Positions 1-8,373 of a stretch of DNA of 28,350 nt are shown in pieces (position 1 is the first letter of the stretch; each line of letters opens with the position of its first letter). The stretch is from positions 1 to 28,350 of the forward strand of contig JAEOUL010000101.1 of assembly GCA_016839345.1 (NCBI GenBank), written 5' to 3'. A program made the translations under genes and the position numbers. The notes under the pieces are model-generated. The model saw only the letters and a program-made list of their open reading frames with translations. It did not search any database and was not told the DNA's origin. This DNA comes from Candidatus Thorarchaeota archaeon (GTDB lineage: Archaea; Asgardarchaeota; Thorarchaeia; Thorarchaeales; Thorarchaeaceae).

Positions 1-253
1 GCAATCTAGCTAGAATAAACGCTCCAGGAAGACCAAGTATGACAACTAACAGCGTACTCAATAACGCTTGGAAGAAGGTAAACTGAATTCCAAATTGAGT
101 TGATGGTGAAGTAACAACCTCGACGAAGGAAGTTCCACTTTCTGAGATGAGGCCCTGAACAATTACTGTAAGGACTGGATAGATGAGAAACACAAAGAGC
201 AGACTGATTGGGAATGCTAGTACAGCATATCTCATCAACATCTGCTTGTCCAC
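1..253 (-). CDS. ABC transporter permease, ThiP-like (N-terminal part, cut by window edge)
   Basis: This is the N-terminal 84 residues of an inner-membrane ABC permease, open at the left edge. The GTG start at 253 has AGGTGG about seven bases upstream, and an in-frame stop precedes it. The visible part holds one hydrophobic helix near the N-terminus (YAVLAFPISLLFVFLIYP), an extracytoplasmic stretch, and the start of a permease helix ending in PGAFILARL, a pattern common in the ThiP/FbpB permease family. It begins 11 bp after the ThiB-like binding-protein gene on the same strand, so it is probably translated from the same message and forms the channel for thiamine or a thiamine phosphate. The substrate is inferred from the neighbours. 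The ATPase (ThiQ) would lie beyond the left edge. Confidence 0.8.
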   Translation of the reverse strand, partial: MDKQMLMRYAVLAFPISLLFVFLIYPVLTVIVQGLISESGTSFVEVVTSPSTQFGIQFTFFQALLSTLLVVILGLPGAFILARL

Positions 254-264
254 TCGATTCCCAC

Positions 265-1389
265 CTAAGGAGTTCTAGTAGCGTCCCACTGGTCTAGCCA
301 ACTTGTAAGGTTTACAGATATCACTGTCGAATTCAACAGGTCATTGAGTATATTGATCTCATCTGGATGTATAGCATATTGATAAACACTTGGAAGAGTT
401 AGGTCGGTTCTCACTGGGAACATCCATTGATTGAGAGGTATCTCCTGTTGTACGGTTGCATTTAGACAGTAATCTATGAAAGCTCTAGCCAATTCTGGGT
501 TAGGACCATTCTTCACTAACCCAACACCTTCGACCTGCATCCACGCCCATGGTTCATTATTATAGTAGAATGGAGCAACTCGCGTATCAGGCTCAGCACC
601 ACCAAGCCAGCTTGAAGAATACGCGGGATCTGTACCATAGCTAACCAAGAGATGTCTTGTAGGGTCATTATCCCATACTGACCAGGCATCTGTCCATCCC
701 TCTTGAACATCAATGTCATCTTTGACTGTTTCCCACCAAGTAGTCCAATCTTCATGGAGTATTTCCTCATAAACAGCTATTTGTGAAAGTAGGAAGGCAA
801 GTCCTGGACTACTGAAATGTGGATTCTCAGTCACCAAGGCTGAAGCTAGCTCTGGAGTAGCAAGGTCTGCGAAGGTCAGGTTTCCTAGCTGTGGATGTGT
901 TGTAGTGTTGATTGTATTGGCGGAATAAATCAGAGTGACTAGTCCAAAATCGAAAGGAGTTAGATAGTGATCAGGGTCTAGAGCTTCTACAAATGATTCA
1001 TTGATAAGATTCAGACTTGGTGATTCATATGGTTCCAATACATTCCTAGCTGCTTCTTGAAGTATGAGAATATTATCTATACCTATGACAACATCTGCAA
1101 TTGGATTGGATGCTTCGGCAATCAATTTAGCAATAATGCCGTTCGCATCTGCGTCTAGTAAGATAATGTCAACATCTACTCCATATTGAGCTTCGAATGG
1201 AGCGAATGCTCTCTCAAGCACAATGTCGGCACCCTCATCACCCCAGTCAAGAAAGCTACTATAGGTGTAGACAACAAACCTCGGTTTCCACCAAGTTACT
1301 GCCGCGTAGACGGCAATTACAAGGATTACCACAACTGCAACAACTGCGATTATCTTTCGGGGGTCTCTTCTGACTGGGTATTCAGTCAT
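265..1389 (-). CDS. thiB: Thiamine-binding protein of ABC transporter, ThiB/TbpA-like
   Basis: Extracytoplasmic solute-binding protein of 374 residues, anchored by an N-terminal hydrophobic helix (about residues 13-33) with no lipobox. The mature part begins VVYTYSSFLDWG, which resembles the VYTYDSF start of bacterial ThiB. Further ThiB-like blocks are ADVVIGIDN, TPFDFGLVTLIY, the GWTDAWSVW segment followed by LLVSYGTDPAYS, and the C-terminal IPLNQWMFPV. Together these match the thiamine-specific branch rather than the general iron-binding family. It is the first gene of a leftward unit with the permease. Its promoter faces the divergent ThiR gene and contains the inverted repeat at 1421-1455, so repression or activation by ThiR is likely. 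Free thiamine versus a phosphate ester cannot be told from sequence. Confidence 0.86.
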   Translation of the reverse strand: MTEYPVRRDPRKIIAVVAVVVILVIAVYAAVTWWKPRFVVYTYSSFLDWGDEGADIVLERAFAPFEAQYGVDVDIILLDADANGIIAKLIAEASNPIADVVIGIDNILILQEAARNVLEPYESPSLNLINESFVEALDPDHYLTPFDFGLVTLIYSANTINTTTHPQLGNLTFADLATPELASALVTENPHFSSPGLAFLLSQIAVYEEILHEDWTTWWETVKDDIDVQEGWTDAWSVWDNDPTRHLLVSYGTDPAYSSSWLGGAEPDTRVAPFYYNNEPWAWMQVEGVGLVKNGPNPELARAFIDYCLNATVQQEIPLNQWMFPVRTDLTLPSVYQYAIHPDEINILNDLLNSTVISVNLTSWLDQWDATRTP

Positions 1390-1420
1390 ATTTTGTCACC
1401 AAATGGATAGCATGCAAGCA

Positions 1421-1455
1421 TTCTTATAACACTTATTATAACAGTGTTATAAGAA
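1421..1455. promoter_or_regulatory. Perfect inverted repeat between thiB and thiR: candidate ThiR operator with both TATA boxes
   Basis: TTCTTATAACACT at 1421-1433 is repeated exactly as its reverse complement AGTGTTATAAGAA at 1443-1455, with a 9-bp spacer. TTATAACA also recurs directly at 1424 and 1437. Each arm contains a TTATAA. The one at 1447-1452 lies about 23-26 bp upstream of the thiR ATG, the spacing expected for a TATA box of a leaderless transcript. The one at 1424-1429 can serve thiB. A factor bound here would control both genes. The 13-bp perfect arms are seen directly; the binding factor is inferred from the neighbouring ThiR gene. Confidence 0.75.
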
Positions 1456-1472
1456 GTGAGTGTGATATTGAA

Positions 1473-2405
1473 ATGAGACCACCTTGTGAGACAGTCCAGC
1501 GAGATTTCCTACGTGTAGTTAGAGCATACGTTGCAAGATCCCTACGTGATGAAGGATTCTCTCAAACTGAAATTGCTAGAAAAATGGACATAACTCAAGC
1601 TGCTGTAAGTAAATATCTTAATCAACCAGTTACAAAGACAAGACTAGATCCCGAGATTAGTAGCCTATCAGAGAAGCTCAAAGAGATGCTCAAAATAGGT
1701 GAAACTAAAAGCGACCAAATTGTTAGAGAGATTTGTTCAACGTGTATGCGTTCACGTATTGGGTCTACACTTTGTGATATACATCAAAGAAAAGTACCCT
1801 CACTCAAGGTAGCGAACTGTCAAGTATGTTCTAGGCTCCTAGGAGGAAGAGATGACACTCTTGCAGAGCGAGCTATGGTCATAGGTGACATGCTTGATGC
1901 GCTTAGGATAATTGAACTATCGAGCACATTCGAGAAAATCGTCCCTCAGGTTCGAGCTAATTTTGTGGCATGTAACGACTTAGCTGAAACAGTAAAGGAT
2001 GTGGCTGGAGTCCCCGGTCGTATCACAATTGTAGATGGCTATGCGAGAGTTCTCATCAGTCCCCAATTTGGAGCTTCATCACATACTGCAGAGATTCTAC
2101 TTTATGCCAAAGATAATTGGACTCGTATTCGATCTTGTTTGTGTGTGAGTGGTAGGAGCAATGTTGTACAAACAGCTAAGAAGATTGGATTCAAGGTTGT
2201 ATCCATATCAGAACCTGAGAGTGATGCGTCTAGAATCATCAAGGCTCTCAAAACTATTCTCCCATTGCCTGGGAAGAGGACAGTCTTTCTCGCCATTCAC
2301 GTGCCTGGAGGAATAGGTGTGGAACCAATTCTTTACCTCTTTGGGCCGAGTGCTAGGGAGCTCAGTGAACGTAGTATAAAACTCAGTGATTCTCTAGATG
2401 ATTAA
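1473..2405 (+). CDS. thiR: ThiR-type thiamine regulator (HTH plus ThiN domain)
   Basis: A 310-residue DNA-binding regulator. Residues about 18-52 form a helix-turn-helix (EGFSQTEIARKMDITQAAVSKYL). Residues 88-119 carry a cysteine-rich segment (C88, C91, C101, H104, C116, C119) that looks able to bind a metal. Residues about 149-305 are a ThiN-like domain, recognisable by GFKVVSISEPES and by a closing GGIGVEPILYLFG. In archaea, ThiN fused to an HTH without a ThiD kinase is the ThiR architecture: it senses thiamine phosphates and controls thiamine synthesis and transport. The position opposite a ThiB/ThiP operon and the shared palindrome fit this. No good ribosome site precedes the ATG and a TATA-like box sits about 25 bp upstream, so the transcript is probably leaderless. 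ThiN as a working thiamine-phosphate synthase is less likely here. Confidence 0.85.
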   Translation: MRPPCETVQRDFLRVVRAYVARSLRDEGFSQTEIARKMDITQAAVSKYLNQPVTKTRLDPEISSLSEKLKEMLKIGETKSDQIVREICSTCMRSRIGSTLCDIHQRKVPSLKVANCQVCSRLLGGRDDTLAERAMVIGDMLDALRIIELSSTFEKIVPQVRANFVACNDLAETVKDVAGVPGRITIVDGYARVLISPQFGASSHTAEILLYAKDNWTRIRSCLCVSGRSNVVQTAKKIGFKVVSISEPESDASRIIKALKTILPLPGKRTVFLAIHVPGGIGVEPILYLFGPSARELSERSIKLSDSLDD

Positions 2406-2471
2406 CCTTCATTGTCTTACATGATTTTATGTTATTGGCATCGCAAATACTCATGTCAGGGGATTCTAGCG

Positions 2472-3335
2472 ATGGTCACCATACGACAAGGTGCTATGAA
2501 GGACTGCAAGGACTTACTCGAGGTCTATCAAGGAACTCGGTGGTATCACAGAGTTCGAGATGGTGGATACACTACCTTGGAGCAGGTTAAGGATGAACAT
2601 AGAGGTGCAGCTTTTGAGAGATGGGGTTGGCTTGTGGCGGAAGAGAGAGGACGAGTCGTTGGTGAAATCGTTTTCAGATATGAGAAGAATCCTGTAGCTG
2701 GTCGAGTTGGGATAATTCGTAATCTAGATGTCGATGTCCGAAACCAAAAAGCGACTATTGGTACGAAACTTACAAGAGCTGCAGAAGATATTCTTCGCAA
2801 AAAGAAAGTTGTTCGAGTAATTGCTACAACTCCCCCTGCTGCCTACAACTATTGGATGAAGGTGAATTACTTTGCTCGTGGTTCAATTATGAATATTCAC
2901 TTGTCCAGTTCAAAACTACCTCAAAAAAGGACAACTAAAGTAAAAACTGTTAATCTCAAAGATGTATCCCGACTACCAACTTCAATGCGATTCTCCCATA
3001 TTGCATATCCTGGATCATTGGCTGAACTTGCAGCAAAAGTCATTGATGGTGAAACTACTGGAAACCTAATGGAATTCTACTCAAATGAGAGATTAATGGG
3101 GGTCGGTGTTGTATCAAGAGAGGATTCAAAGACTGCGTTGTTTGTAGCTGATATGACAAAACGTGGTCTAGAGTATGCTGATGTTATCATCTCACGAACT
3201 GCTAGTGCCTCATTGAAATGGAATATCAAGAAAGTAAGGTCGATAATCCCAAAGGACCAGCTTGGTCTCTTCACTTCATTTGCCAAGTGGTCTTTTGAGA
3301 TGTCGACTGATATTCCTGTCACGCGGTTACTATAG
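2472..3335 (+). CDS. GNAT-family acetyltransferase-like protein
   Basis: Predicted 287-residue protein. The frame is open 60 bases further upstream, but the ATG at 2472 is preferred: it follows CAGGGG at a suitable distance and directly precedes the typical GNAT opening VTIRQGAMKDCKDLLEVY. The first half (to about residue 130) has the GNAT order: an acceptor-side helix, the WLVAEERGRVVGEIVF strand pair, then NLDVDVRNQKATIGTKL, in which QKATIG is a relaxed acetyl-CoA loop. The second half is probably a further degenerate GNAT-like fold (LMEFYSNERLMGVGVVS), giving a two-domain protein. The substrate is unknown. It ends 3 bp before the convergent surface-protein gene. Confidence 0.7.
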   Translation: MVTIRQGAMKDCKDLLEVYQGTRWYHRVRDGGYTTLEQVKDEHRGAAFERWGWLVAEERGRVVGEIVFRYEKNPVAGRVGIIRNLDVDVRNQKATIGTKLTRAAEDILRKKKVVRVIATTPPAAYNYWMKVNYFARGSIMNIHLSSSKLPQKRTTKVKTVNLKDVSRLPTSMRFSHIAYPGSLAELAAKVIDGETTGNLMEFYSNERLMGVGVVSREDSKTALFVADMTKRGLEYADVIISRTASASLKWNIKKVRSIIPKDQLGLFTSFAKWSFEMSTDIPVTRLL

Positions 3336-3338
3336 ATG

Positions 3339-5507
3339 CTACTCTTCATCCATCATTACTATTGGTAGGACCCAGTTGGCAAATACAAGTGCACTTCCAA
3401 TAGCCCAGATACTTGCCATATTGATATGCCATGTGAGGAATGCAATAGTTGTGATTCCCAAAATCAAGAATCCACCAGCTACAACAGCGAAGAAAACTAA
3501 GTCGACTATTAATACCTGCTTGATTGGTTGCCCTTTCCTCCATCTGTAGAGGGGAATAAGTAGTGCAACACCAAGCAGGAGCAATCCACTAGCGATTTCC
3601 TCTATTCTGATAGACGCAAAACCAAATACTCTCTCAATCTCTGATTTCTCACCTTCTATAGTGAACATTACTACCTTTACGATGTGTTCTGACTTACTAT
3701 AATCGCCTACATCTATGTAGAACGTGAAGGTACCATCACGAACGTCTATACTAACATTCACATAGTCATCTAGCAATTCGTCATCAACATAGACGGATGC
3801 ACTGACAGTTGTCCAATCCGTGTCAACATTAATCACGAACTCAGCAATGCCCACAAGAACATTAGCAGTAGTTACAAATCTGAGTATTGGCGGACCATGG
3901 TTGTCGACTATAAGCATCATCGAGTAGATCCAAATATGTCCATATCCATCATATGCTTTGAATGTGAATTCAGTTTCTCCTTCAGGGAAGACTGTTGTAT
4001 TCACTCTAATAGTATTTAACCCCGGAGTCAATGTGATGTTAGCCACATCCTCTGCTAGTACTCCATCTAGGTATAATGAAAGTGTAGCGTTATCATATGG
4101 TGTGTCAAGTCTTACATTGATCTCTGCATTACCTGCAACCTCATCATAACCTGCTAGTCCTGAAACAAAAACTCGAACATAATCTAAGAAAACGAGTTCA
4201 CGTGCAATAGTAGTTTGTTCCCCTTCCGTTGTATAGACTGTAACTTCAATGAGATGGTTCCCGTTCTCATAACGACTCGAATTCAGTGTGTAATTATCAG
4301 CACCAATTGCCACGAGATATCCACTGAATTCTTCTACTAATTCGCCATCAACTGTGACATTTAGAAAGACATCTCCATAACCATAGGTTGAGCTGATATT
4401 CAACCAAAGATCAGCCAGTCCTGTTATTGTTTCGAGCTCAGCAGGCGAAATAATTACTAATCCTGGTTTTCCATGATTGTTTACTGTGAATTCGAGGTAG
4501 TATTCCACCCTTGCATTCTCACCAGTAACATTGTATTCGAAGACCAATGTGAAATTCTGAGGCCCCTCTAGCAACCCAGTTGTGTTTACAGAAATGGTCT
4601 GTTCACGTATTCCAATTGATGTCTTGTTGAAATCTTCTTGTATCTGTCCTTCTACATAGAGTGTCAGATTAAGTGGCTGGTACTCGGAACCAATCAATAG
4701 AACCAAGTCAAATGAACCAGACACCTCTGATCCAAACGCTGGTGACTGATGTCCAATTGTAATTGGGTCACCGTCGTTGTCAATCAGATATTCAAGATAA
4801 ATAGATGTTGAGAAACTTGTAGCAAGAACATCATATTCAAACAGAAGGGTAAAGTTATCATATCCTTCCCAGAGTATGCTAGTATCTACGATGATATTTG
4901 TGTCTCCTGATGGAATGAGTGCAGGATTGTAGGATGCATGAGCCACACCATCAATCAGAACTGTAAGATTGAGAAATTCATACGCATGTGTGGCATTAAT
5001 GTTAATGCTAACAACACCGCTCAGTTCAGTTCCATTTGCTGGTGAATAGAGGTCGAATTCAAAGTTTACAGGATTATTATCAATGTAGTATAGTAGATAG
5101 ACTGACTCCCTCTCTGCCAAAAACTCAAAGAAGAGTGTGAAGTTCAACATTCCCTCAGCAAGTGTTGTGGAATCTACAGCGATATCTTGATTATTTCCAT
5201 CAGTGAGGTTAAAATGATCATATCCGCTATAGATTGCACCCTCGACATAAAGGGTCAGGTTCAGCGATCCAAAATCTGATGTAGTATTCACATTAATGTT
5301 GAAAGTTCCTGATTGGGTACTCCCATTAACAGGGCTATTATGAACCACTGTGATGTTAGGAGAGTCATAAACTGAGAAGACAATATTCTCAGTTGGTGTA
5401 ATCAGGTTTTCATGACTAATAAATGACGCCTGCATCTGAGATTGTGTAGCTCCTACAAACATCATCGTAACAACTAGGAGTGCAAACAATTTACTCGTTC
5501 TATTCAT
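3339..5507 (-). CDS. Large secreted surface protein with six Ig-like repeats and C-terminal membrane helices
   Basis: Predicted 722-residue cell-surface protein. The frame extends to 5840, but the ATG at 5507 is chosen because it follows GGAAGG, starts a clear signal peptide (MNRTSKLFALLVVTMMFVGA), and has its own TATA box at 5572-5579. The body holds about six repeats of 90-98 residues, near 51-145, 146-243, 248-342, 347-440, 441-535 and 538-630. Shared marks are an opening SPxxGxxxSG, a central LNLTLYVEG and a closing EGxxNFTLxFEY. The pattern is Ig-like or cadherin-like beta sandwiches. Asn-X-Ser/Thr sequons are very frequent, suggesting heavy N-glycosylation. Three hydrophobic helices (about 637-655, 665-690, 696-717) anchor the end. 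The role is probably adhesion or envelope structure; no enzymatic motif is seen. Confidence 0.8.
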   Translation of the reverse strand: MNRTSKLFALLVVTMMFVGATQSQMQASFISHENLITPTENIVFSVYDSPNITVVHNSPVNGSTQSGTFNINVNTTSDFGSLNLTLYVEGAIYSGYDHFNLTDGNNQDIAVDSTTLAEGMLNFTLFFEFLAERESVYLLYYIDNNPVNFEFDLYSPANGTELSGVVSININATHAYEFLNLTVLIDGVAHASYNPALIPSGDTNIIVDTSILWEGYDNFTLLFEYDVLATSFSTSIYLEYLIDNDGDPITIGHQSPAFGSEVSGSFDLVLLIGSEYQPLNLTLYVEGQIQEDFNKTSIGIREQTISVNTTGLLEGPQNFTLVFEYNVTGENARVEYYLEFTVNNHGKPGLVIISPAELETITGLADLWLNISSTYGYGDVFLNVTVDGELVEEFSGYLVAIGADNYTLNSSRYENGNHLIEVTVYTTEGEQTTIARELVFLDYVRVFVSGLAGYDEVAGNAEINVRLDTPYDNATLSLYLDGVLAEDVANITLTPGLNTIRVNTTVFPEGETEFTFKAYDGYGHIWIYSMMLIVDNHGPPILRFVTTANVLVGIAEFVINVDTDWTTVSASVYVDDELLDDYVNVSIDVRDGTFTFYIDVGDYSKSEHIVKVVMFTIEGEKSEIERVFGFASIRIEEIASGLLLLGVALLIPLYRWRKGQPIKQVLIVDLVFFAVVAGGFLILGITTIAFLTWHINMASIWAIGSALVFANWVLPIVMMDEE

Positions 5508-5571
5508 TCTGGAGCCTTCCTGATACCCAGTAGTCTCTAATCGGGCGGATGGAGCCAGAAAACTTGGACTG

Positions 5572-5579
5572 CTTTTAAG
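5572..5579 (-). promoter_or_regulatory. TATA box for the Ig-repeat surface protein
   Basis: On the minus strand the site reads GGCTTAAAAGC. It lies about 65-70 bp upstream of the ATG at 5507, giving a predicted transcript start near 5548 and a leader of about 40 bases containing the GGAAGG ribosome site. It matches other TATA boxes in the window (16417, 5921) and supports separating the surface-protein gene from the upstream small membrane gene. Confidence 0.5.
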
Positions 5580-5607
5580 CCTAGCGCCAGTTGCATGGTT
5601 GTACATT

Positions 5608-5840
5608 TCAGCTCCTTGACTCTTTGAGAATGAGAAGGAATCCTCGACTGAGTAGATAACCTCCCAAAGGTGCAAATAATACAATGAGGATGAAATAGCC
5701 AAACCAGTGCTAAAGTAATCATAACCTGGAGTAGGTGATATCAGATTATTCGTTCCCAAGGCTATGGCACCAGCCAATGATAGCATTAGTAAGAGGAAAC
5801 CGAAACCAATCAGAGCTGGTCCTTCGTTTTCATTCGCCAA
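5608..5840 (-). pseudogene. Small two-helix membrane protein gene with an apparent frameshift
   Basis: From the ATG at 5840 the frame gives a soluble tip (MANENEGPALIG), a clear membrane helix (FGFLLLMLSLAGAIAL), a short polar loop (NNLISPTPGYDYF), and then sequence that no longer looks like protein. Shifting the frame near 5700-5711 yields WFGYFILIVLFAPLGGYLL, a second convincing helix, followed by SRGFLLILKESRS and a TGA at 5608-5610. The intact product would be about 77 residues with two helices. The second frame has a stop just before the join and no start of its own, so it cannot be a separate gene. Either the gene is broken, a base is missing in the sequence, or it is decoded by recoding. 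The function is unknown. Confidence 0.6.
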
Positions 5841-5872
5841 CCGAAAATCTTCAGACTGACTTCTCTGAATAG

Positions 5873-5880
5873 TTTTAAAA
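5873..5880 (-). promoter_or_regulatory. TATA box for the small membrane protein gene
   Basis: TTTTAAAA lies about 33-40 bp upstream of the ATG at 5840 on the minus strand, in an AT-rich divergent region. It would give a very short leader. Confidence 0.45.
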
Positions 5881-5920
5881 GAACTTCTAAATTAATTCAT
5901 ATTTTATCAAAAAATATAAT

Positions 5921-5928
5921 CTTTTAAG
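5921..5928 (+). promoter_or_regulatory. TATA box of the glycyl-radical-enzyme operon
   Basis: CTTTTAAG lies 46-53 bp upstream of the GTG at 5974. A transcript start near 5950 leaves a short leader that includes the GGGGT ribosome site at 5962-5966. An AT-rich inverted repeat (ATTCATA at 5895-5901, TATGAAT at 5932-5938) encloses the box and could be an operator, though in such AT-rich DNA it is weak evidence. Confidence 0.45.
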
Positions 5929-5973
5929 ATGTATGAATATTGAACATCAAGCCTTTGGACTGGGGTATGATCC

Positions 5974-8373
5974 GTGACTATTGAAGAAAAGAAAGCAATC
6001 CATGTGAAAATCTGGTCGCCTTCTGAAAATCTATCTTCTCGTGTCAAGAAATTGAGAGAACACTTCTATTCATTTCATGATAGAGAAGAGACGAATGAAC
6101 CATACGCATTCACAACTGGAACAGATTGGGATGAGGTTTATTCTGTCCACGATTGGTCGAATGAACCCGCTATCTACCCATTTATGCCTTCTATAGATCA
6201 GACACTCAAAGCAATGGCTATCAAGGTTGATCTTCCTGAAGGATATTGGGATCATGGTCTGACTATGAGACGTGCAATCTTCTTTCATGAAGTAATGACA
6301 AAGTACATGCCAACTATCATCTTGGAGGGAGAGCTCATTGTAGGATTTAATTTCAATACAGCTCTGTCTAAATCACTAAACAAGTCCGAGTCCTCTGTAC
6401 GGAATAAAGGGATGGCGAAGTGGTTCAAGGAAGTTTCTAGAATGAATGAGCACGGAATCGGAACTGCATCCAGTATCCCGGGTCATCTTATTCCGAATTA
6501 TGCCAAGGTTATGAAGATTGGTATGAAAGGTCTGGCAAAAGAATATGAAGAATTATTGAAGACTGACATATCTCCTGAACATCAAGAATTTGTTGAATCA
6601 CTTATTCTAAGCTGTGAAACAGCAAGAGCTGTAGGCCATCGTTATTCAAAAATTGCAAAGGATTATAGTGTCAAGGAACAAGACTCGGTACGAAAACAGG
6701 AGCTAGAGAAAATCGCTGGCATTTGTCATAGAATGCCCTGGGAACCGCCAACAACATTTTGGGAAGCACTTCAATCTCTCTGGATAGTTCATATGCTTGT
6801 TATGGCTGCGGAGTCCTACCCTGGTGCTGGACTTTCTCATGGACGGTGGGACCAGTACATGTATCCTTTCTACAAAAAGGATATTGAAGAAGGAATTCTC
6901 ACTCGAGAGGAAGCAAAAGAACTACTTCAATGTTATTGGATAAAACACAATTACGTCTACGACTATCAAGGTCGTCTAGGCATTAATCAGGGAATTAATT
7001 CGAGTTTCGGCCAACTCATCACATTGAGTGGATGCGGACCAAATGGAGAAGATTTGACAAATGATCTTACTTGGCTAACCCTAGAGGTCATTGAGGAGAT
7101 GAATCTTTTCGAACCAAAACCAAACATACGTTTACACAAAAATACTCCACAAGACTTACTGATTCGAGTTGTAGAAATGGTATCGAGAGCTCAAGGTTCT
7201 CCATTTCTATTGAATTTTGATGAACATAGCATTGACGGACTTGTTTGGCAAGGAATTCCTCGTGAGCAAGCTTGGGACTATGGTGTTGTTGGATGTTTGG
7301 AAAACACAATGCAAGGGAATGATCGTTCTGACACAGTTGATGTTAACATCAACCTAGCAAAAGCAGTCGAGCTAGCACTGAATGATGGGAAGGATACTGC
7401 TTCAGGTGTACAATTTGGTCCGAAGACTGGTGATCCATTATCTTTCACTATATTTGATGAATTTATGAACGCGGTTAAAACCCAGCTCCAAGCACTCGTT
7501 GAGCTTCATGTGAAAACTGGAAATATGGCTGACACACTACGTGCCAAGTATCAACCTGTCCCCTACCTGAGCGCCTTAATGGATGACTGTGCTGTGAATG
7601 GTAAGGATGTCAATGATGGTGGAACAACTTGGAATTTCAATACAATAGAGGGAATGGGTATTGCGACACTTGCTGACTCTGTTGCTGCTGTAAAGAAAAT
7701 GGTTTATGACGAAAAACGAATTGATATGAAAGAGCTACTTGATGCGATAGCCCAAAACTTTGAAGGCTATGAAGAACTTCGTCAATTATTGAAGTCCAAA
7801 GCTCCAAAGTTTGGAAATGATGACGACTATGTTGATGAGATTGCCAGTGAACTTTCAGTCTTCTGGGCTGAAGAAACATTCAAACATGAGAATCCATTCA
7901 CAGGCCGAAGATATAGGGCTGGTTACTTATCTTGGAACTATTTCATCCCACTTGGACCATTAACTGGTGCAACACCTGATGGACGACGTCGGGGAGAATT
8001 TCTCTCTGGGGGTGTTGGAGCTGTTCAAGGTATGGACTCCACTGGACCAACAGCATCAATTCGCTCTGTTGGAAAACTGAACCTTGAAACTGTGCCAAAC
8101 GGGGCTTCACATACAATAACACTCAGCCCATCAATGTTGCAGACACCTGAACATATTGAGAAACTTGCTGCATTACTTAGAGCGTACAATGAGGTTGGTG
8201 GAACTGCTCTTCAAATCAATGTCATTGATGCTGAAACACTTCGTGATGCTCAGAAGAATCCTGATGCATACTCGAATCTCATGGTGCGAGTAACAGGATA
8301 CAATGCATTCTTTACGCAAGTAGGCAGAGAATTACAGGAAGAAATCATTAGTCGAACGGAGCATAAACTCTGA
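5974..8373 (+). CDS. Glycyl radical enzyme, GCxE (dehydratase/lyase-type) class, substrate unknown
   Basis: A 799-residue oxygen-sensitive radical enzyme, full length for the family. The GTG start has GGGGT upstream. The PFL-like barrel begins with RVKKLREHFYSF, and a family block SHGRWDQYMYPFY lies mid-protein. The active-site loop reads VVGCLENTM, giving the thiyl Cys at residue 441 and the general-base Glu at 443. The glycyl loop VRVTGYNAFF places the radical glycine at residue 775, 25 residues from the end, and is followed by ELQEEIISRTEH. A single Cys followed by x-Glu separates it from true pyruvate formate-lyase, which has Cys-Cys, and places it with glycerol/diol dehydratase, choline lyase, hydroxyproline dehydratase and related enzymes. 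The stop overlaps the activase start by one base. No shell proteins or aldehyde/alcohol dehydrogenases lie nearby, so the reaction cannot be named. Confidence 0.9.
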   Translation: MTIEEKKAIHVKIWSPSENLSSRVKKLREHFYSFHDREETNEPYAFTTGTDWDEVYSVHDWSNEPAIYPFMPSIDQTLKAMAIKVDLPEGYWDHGLTMRRAIFFHEVMTKYMPTIILEGELIVGFNFNTALSKSLNKSESSVRNKGMAKWFKEVSRMNEHGIGTASSIPGHLIPNYAKVMKIGMKGLAKEYEELLKTDISPEHQEFVESLILSCETARAVGHRYSKIAKDYSVKEQDSVRKQELEKIAGICHRMPWEPPTTFWEALQSLWIVHMLVMAAESYPGAGLSHGRWDQYMYPFYKKDIEEGILTREEAKELLQCYWIKHNYVYDYQGRLGINQGINSSFGQLITLSGCGPNGEDLTNDLTWLTLEVIEEMNLFEPKPNIRLHKNTPQDLLIRVVEMVSRAQGSPFLLNFDEHSIDGLVWQGIPREQAWDYGVVGCLENTMQGNDRSDTVDVNINLAKAVELALNDGKDTASGVQFGPKTGDPLSFTIFDEFMNAVKTQLQALVELHVKTGNMADTLRAKYQPVPYLSALMDDCAVNGKDVNDGGTTWNFNTIEGMGIATLADSVAAVKKMVYDEKRIDMKELLDAIAQNFEGYEELRQLLKSKAPKFGNDDDYVDEIASELSVFWAEETFKHENPFTGRRYRAGYLSWNYFIPLGPLTGATPDGRRRGEFLSGGVGAVQGMDSTGPTASIRSVGKLNLETVPNGASHTITLSPSMLQTPEHIEKLAALLRAYNEVGGTALQINVIDAETLRDAQKNPDAYSNLMVRVTGYNAFFTQVGRELQEEIISRTEHKL

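Noticed and set aside
1473..2405. Thiamine-phosphate synthase (ThiN) enzyme rather than regulator
   Set aside because: There is an N-terminal HTH and no ThiD kinase domain, and the gene sits opposite a thiamine transporter across a palindrome, which is the regulator arrangement.
5508..5840. N-terminal extension of the Ig-repeat protein to an ATG at 5840
   Set aside because: The extension has a membrane helix, then non-protein-like sequence, then a perfect signal peptide with its own ribosome site and TATA box. Two separate genes explain this better.
5974..8373. Annotation as pyruvate formate-lyase
   Set aside because: True PFL has two adjacent active-site cysteines. Here there is a single Cys followed by x-Glu, as in dehydratases and lyases.
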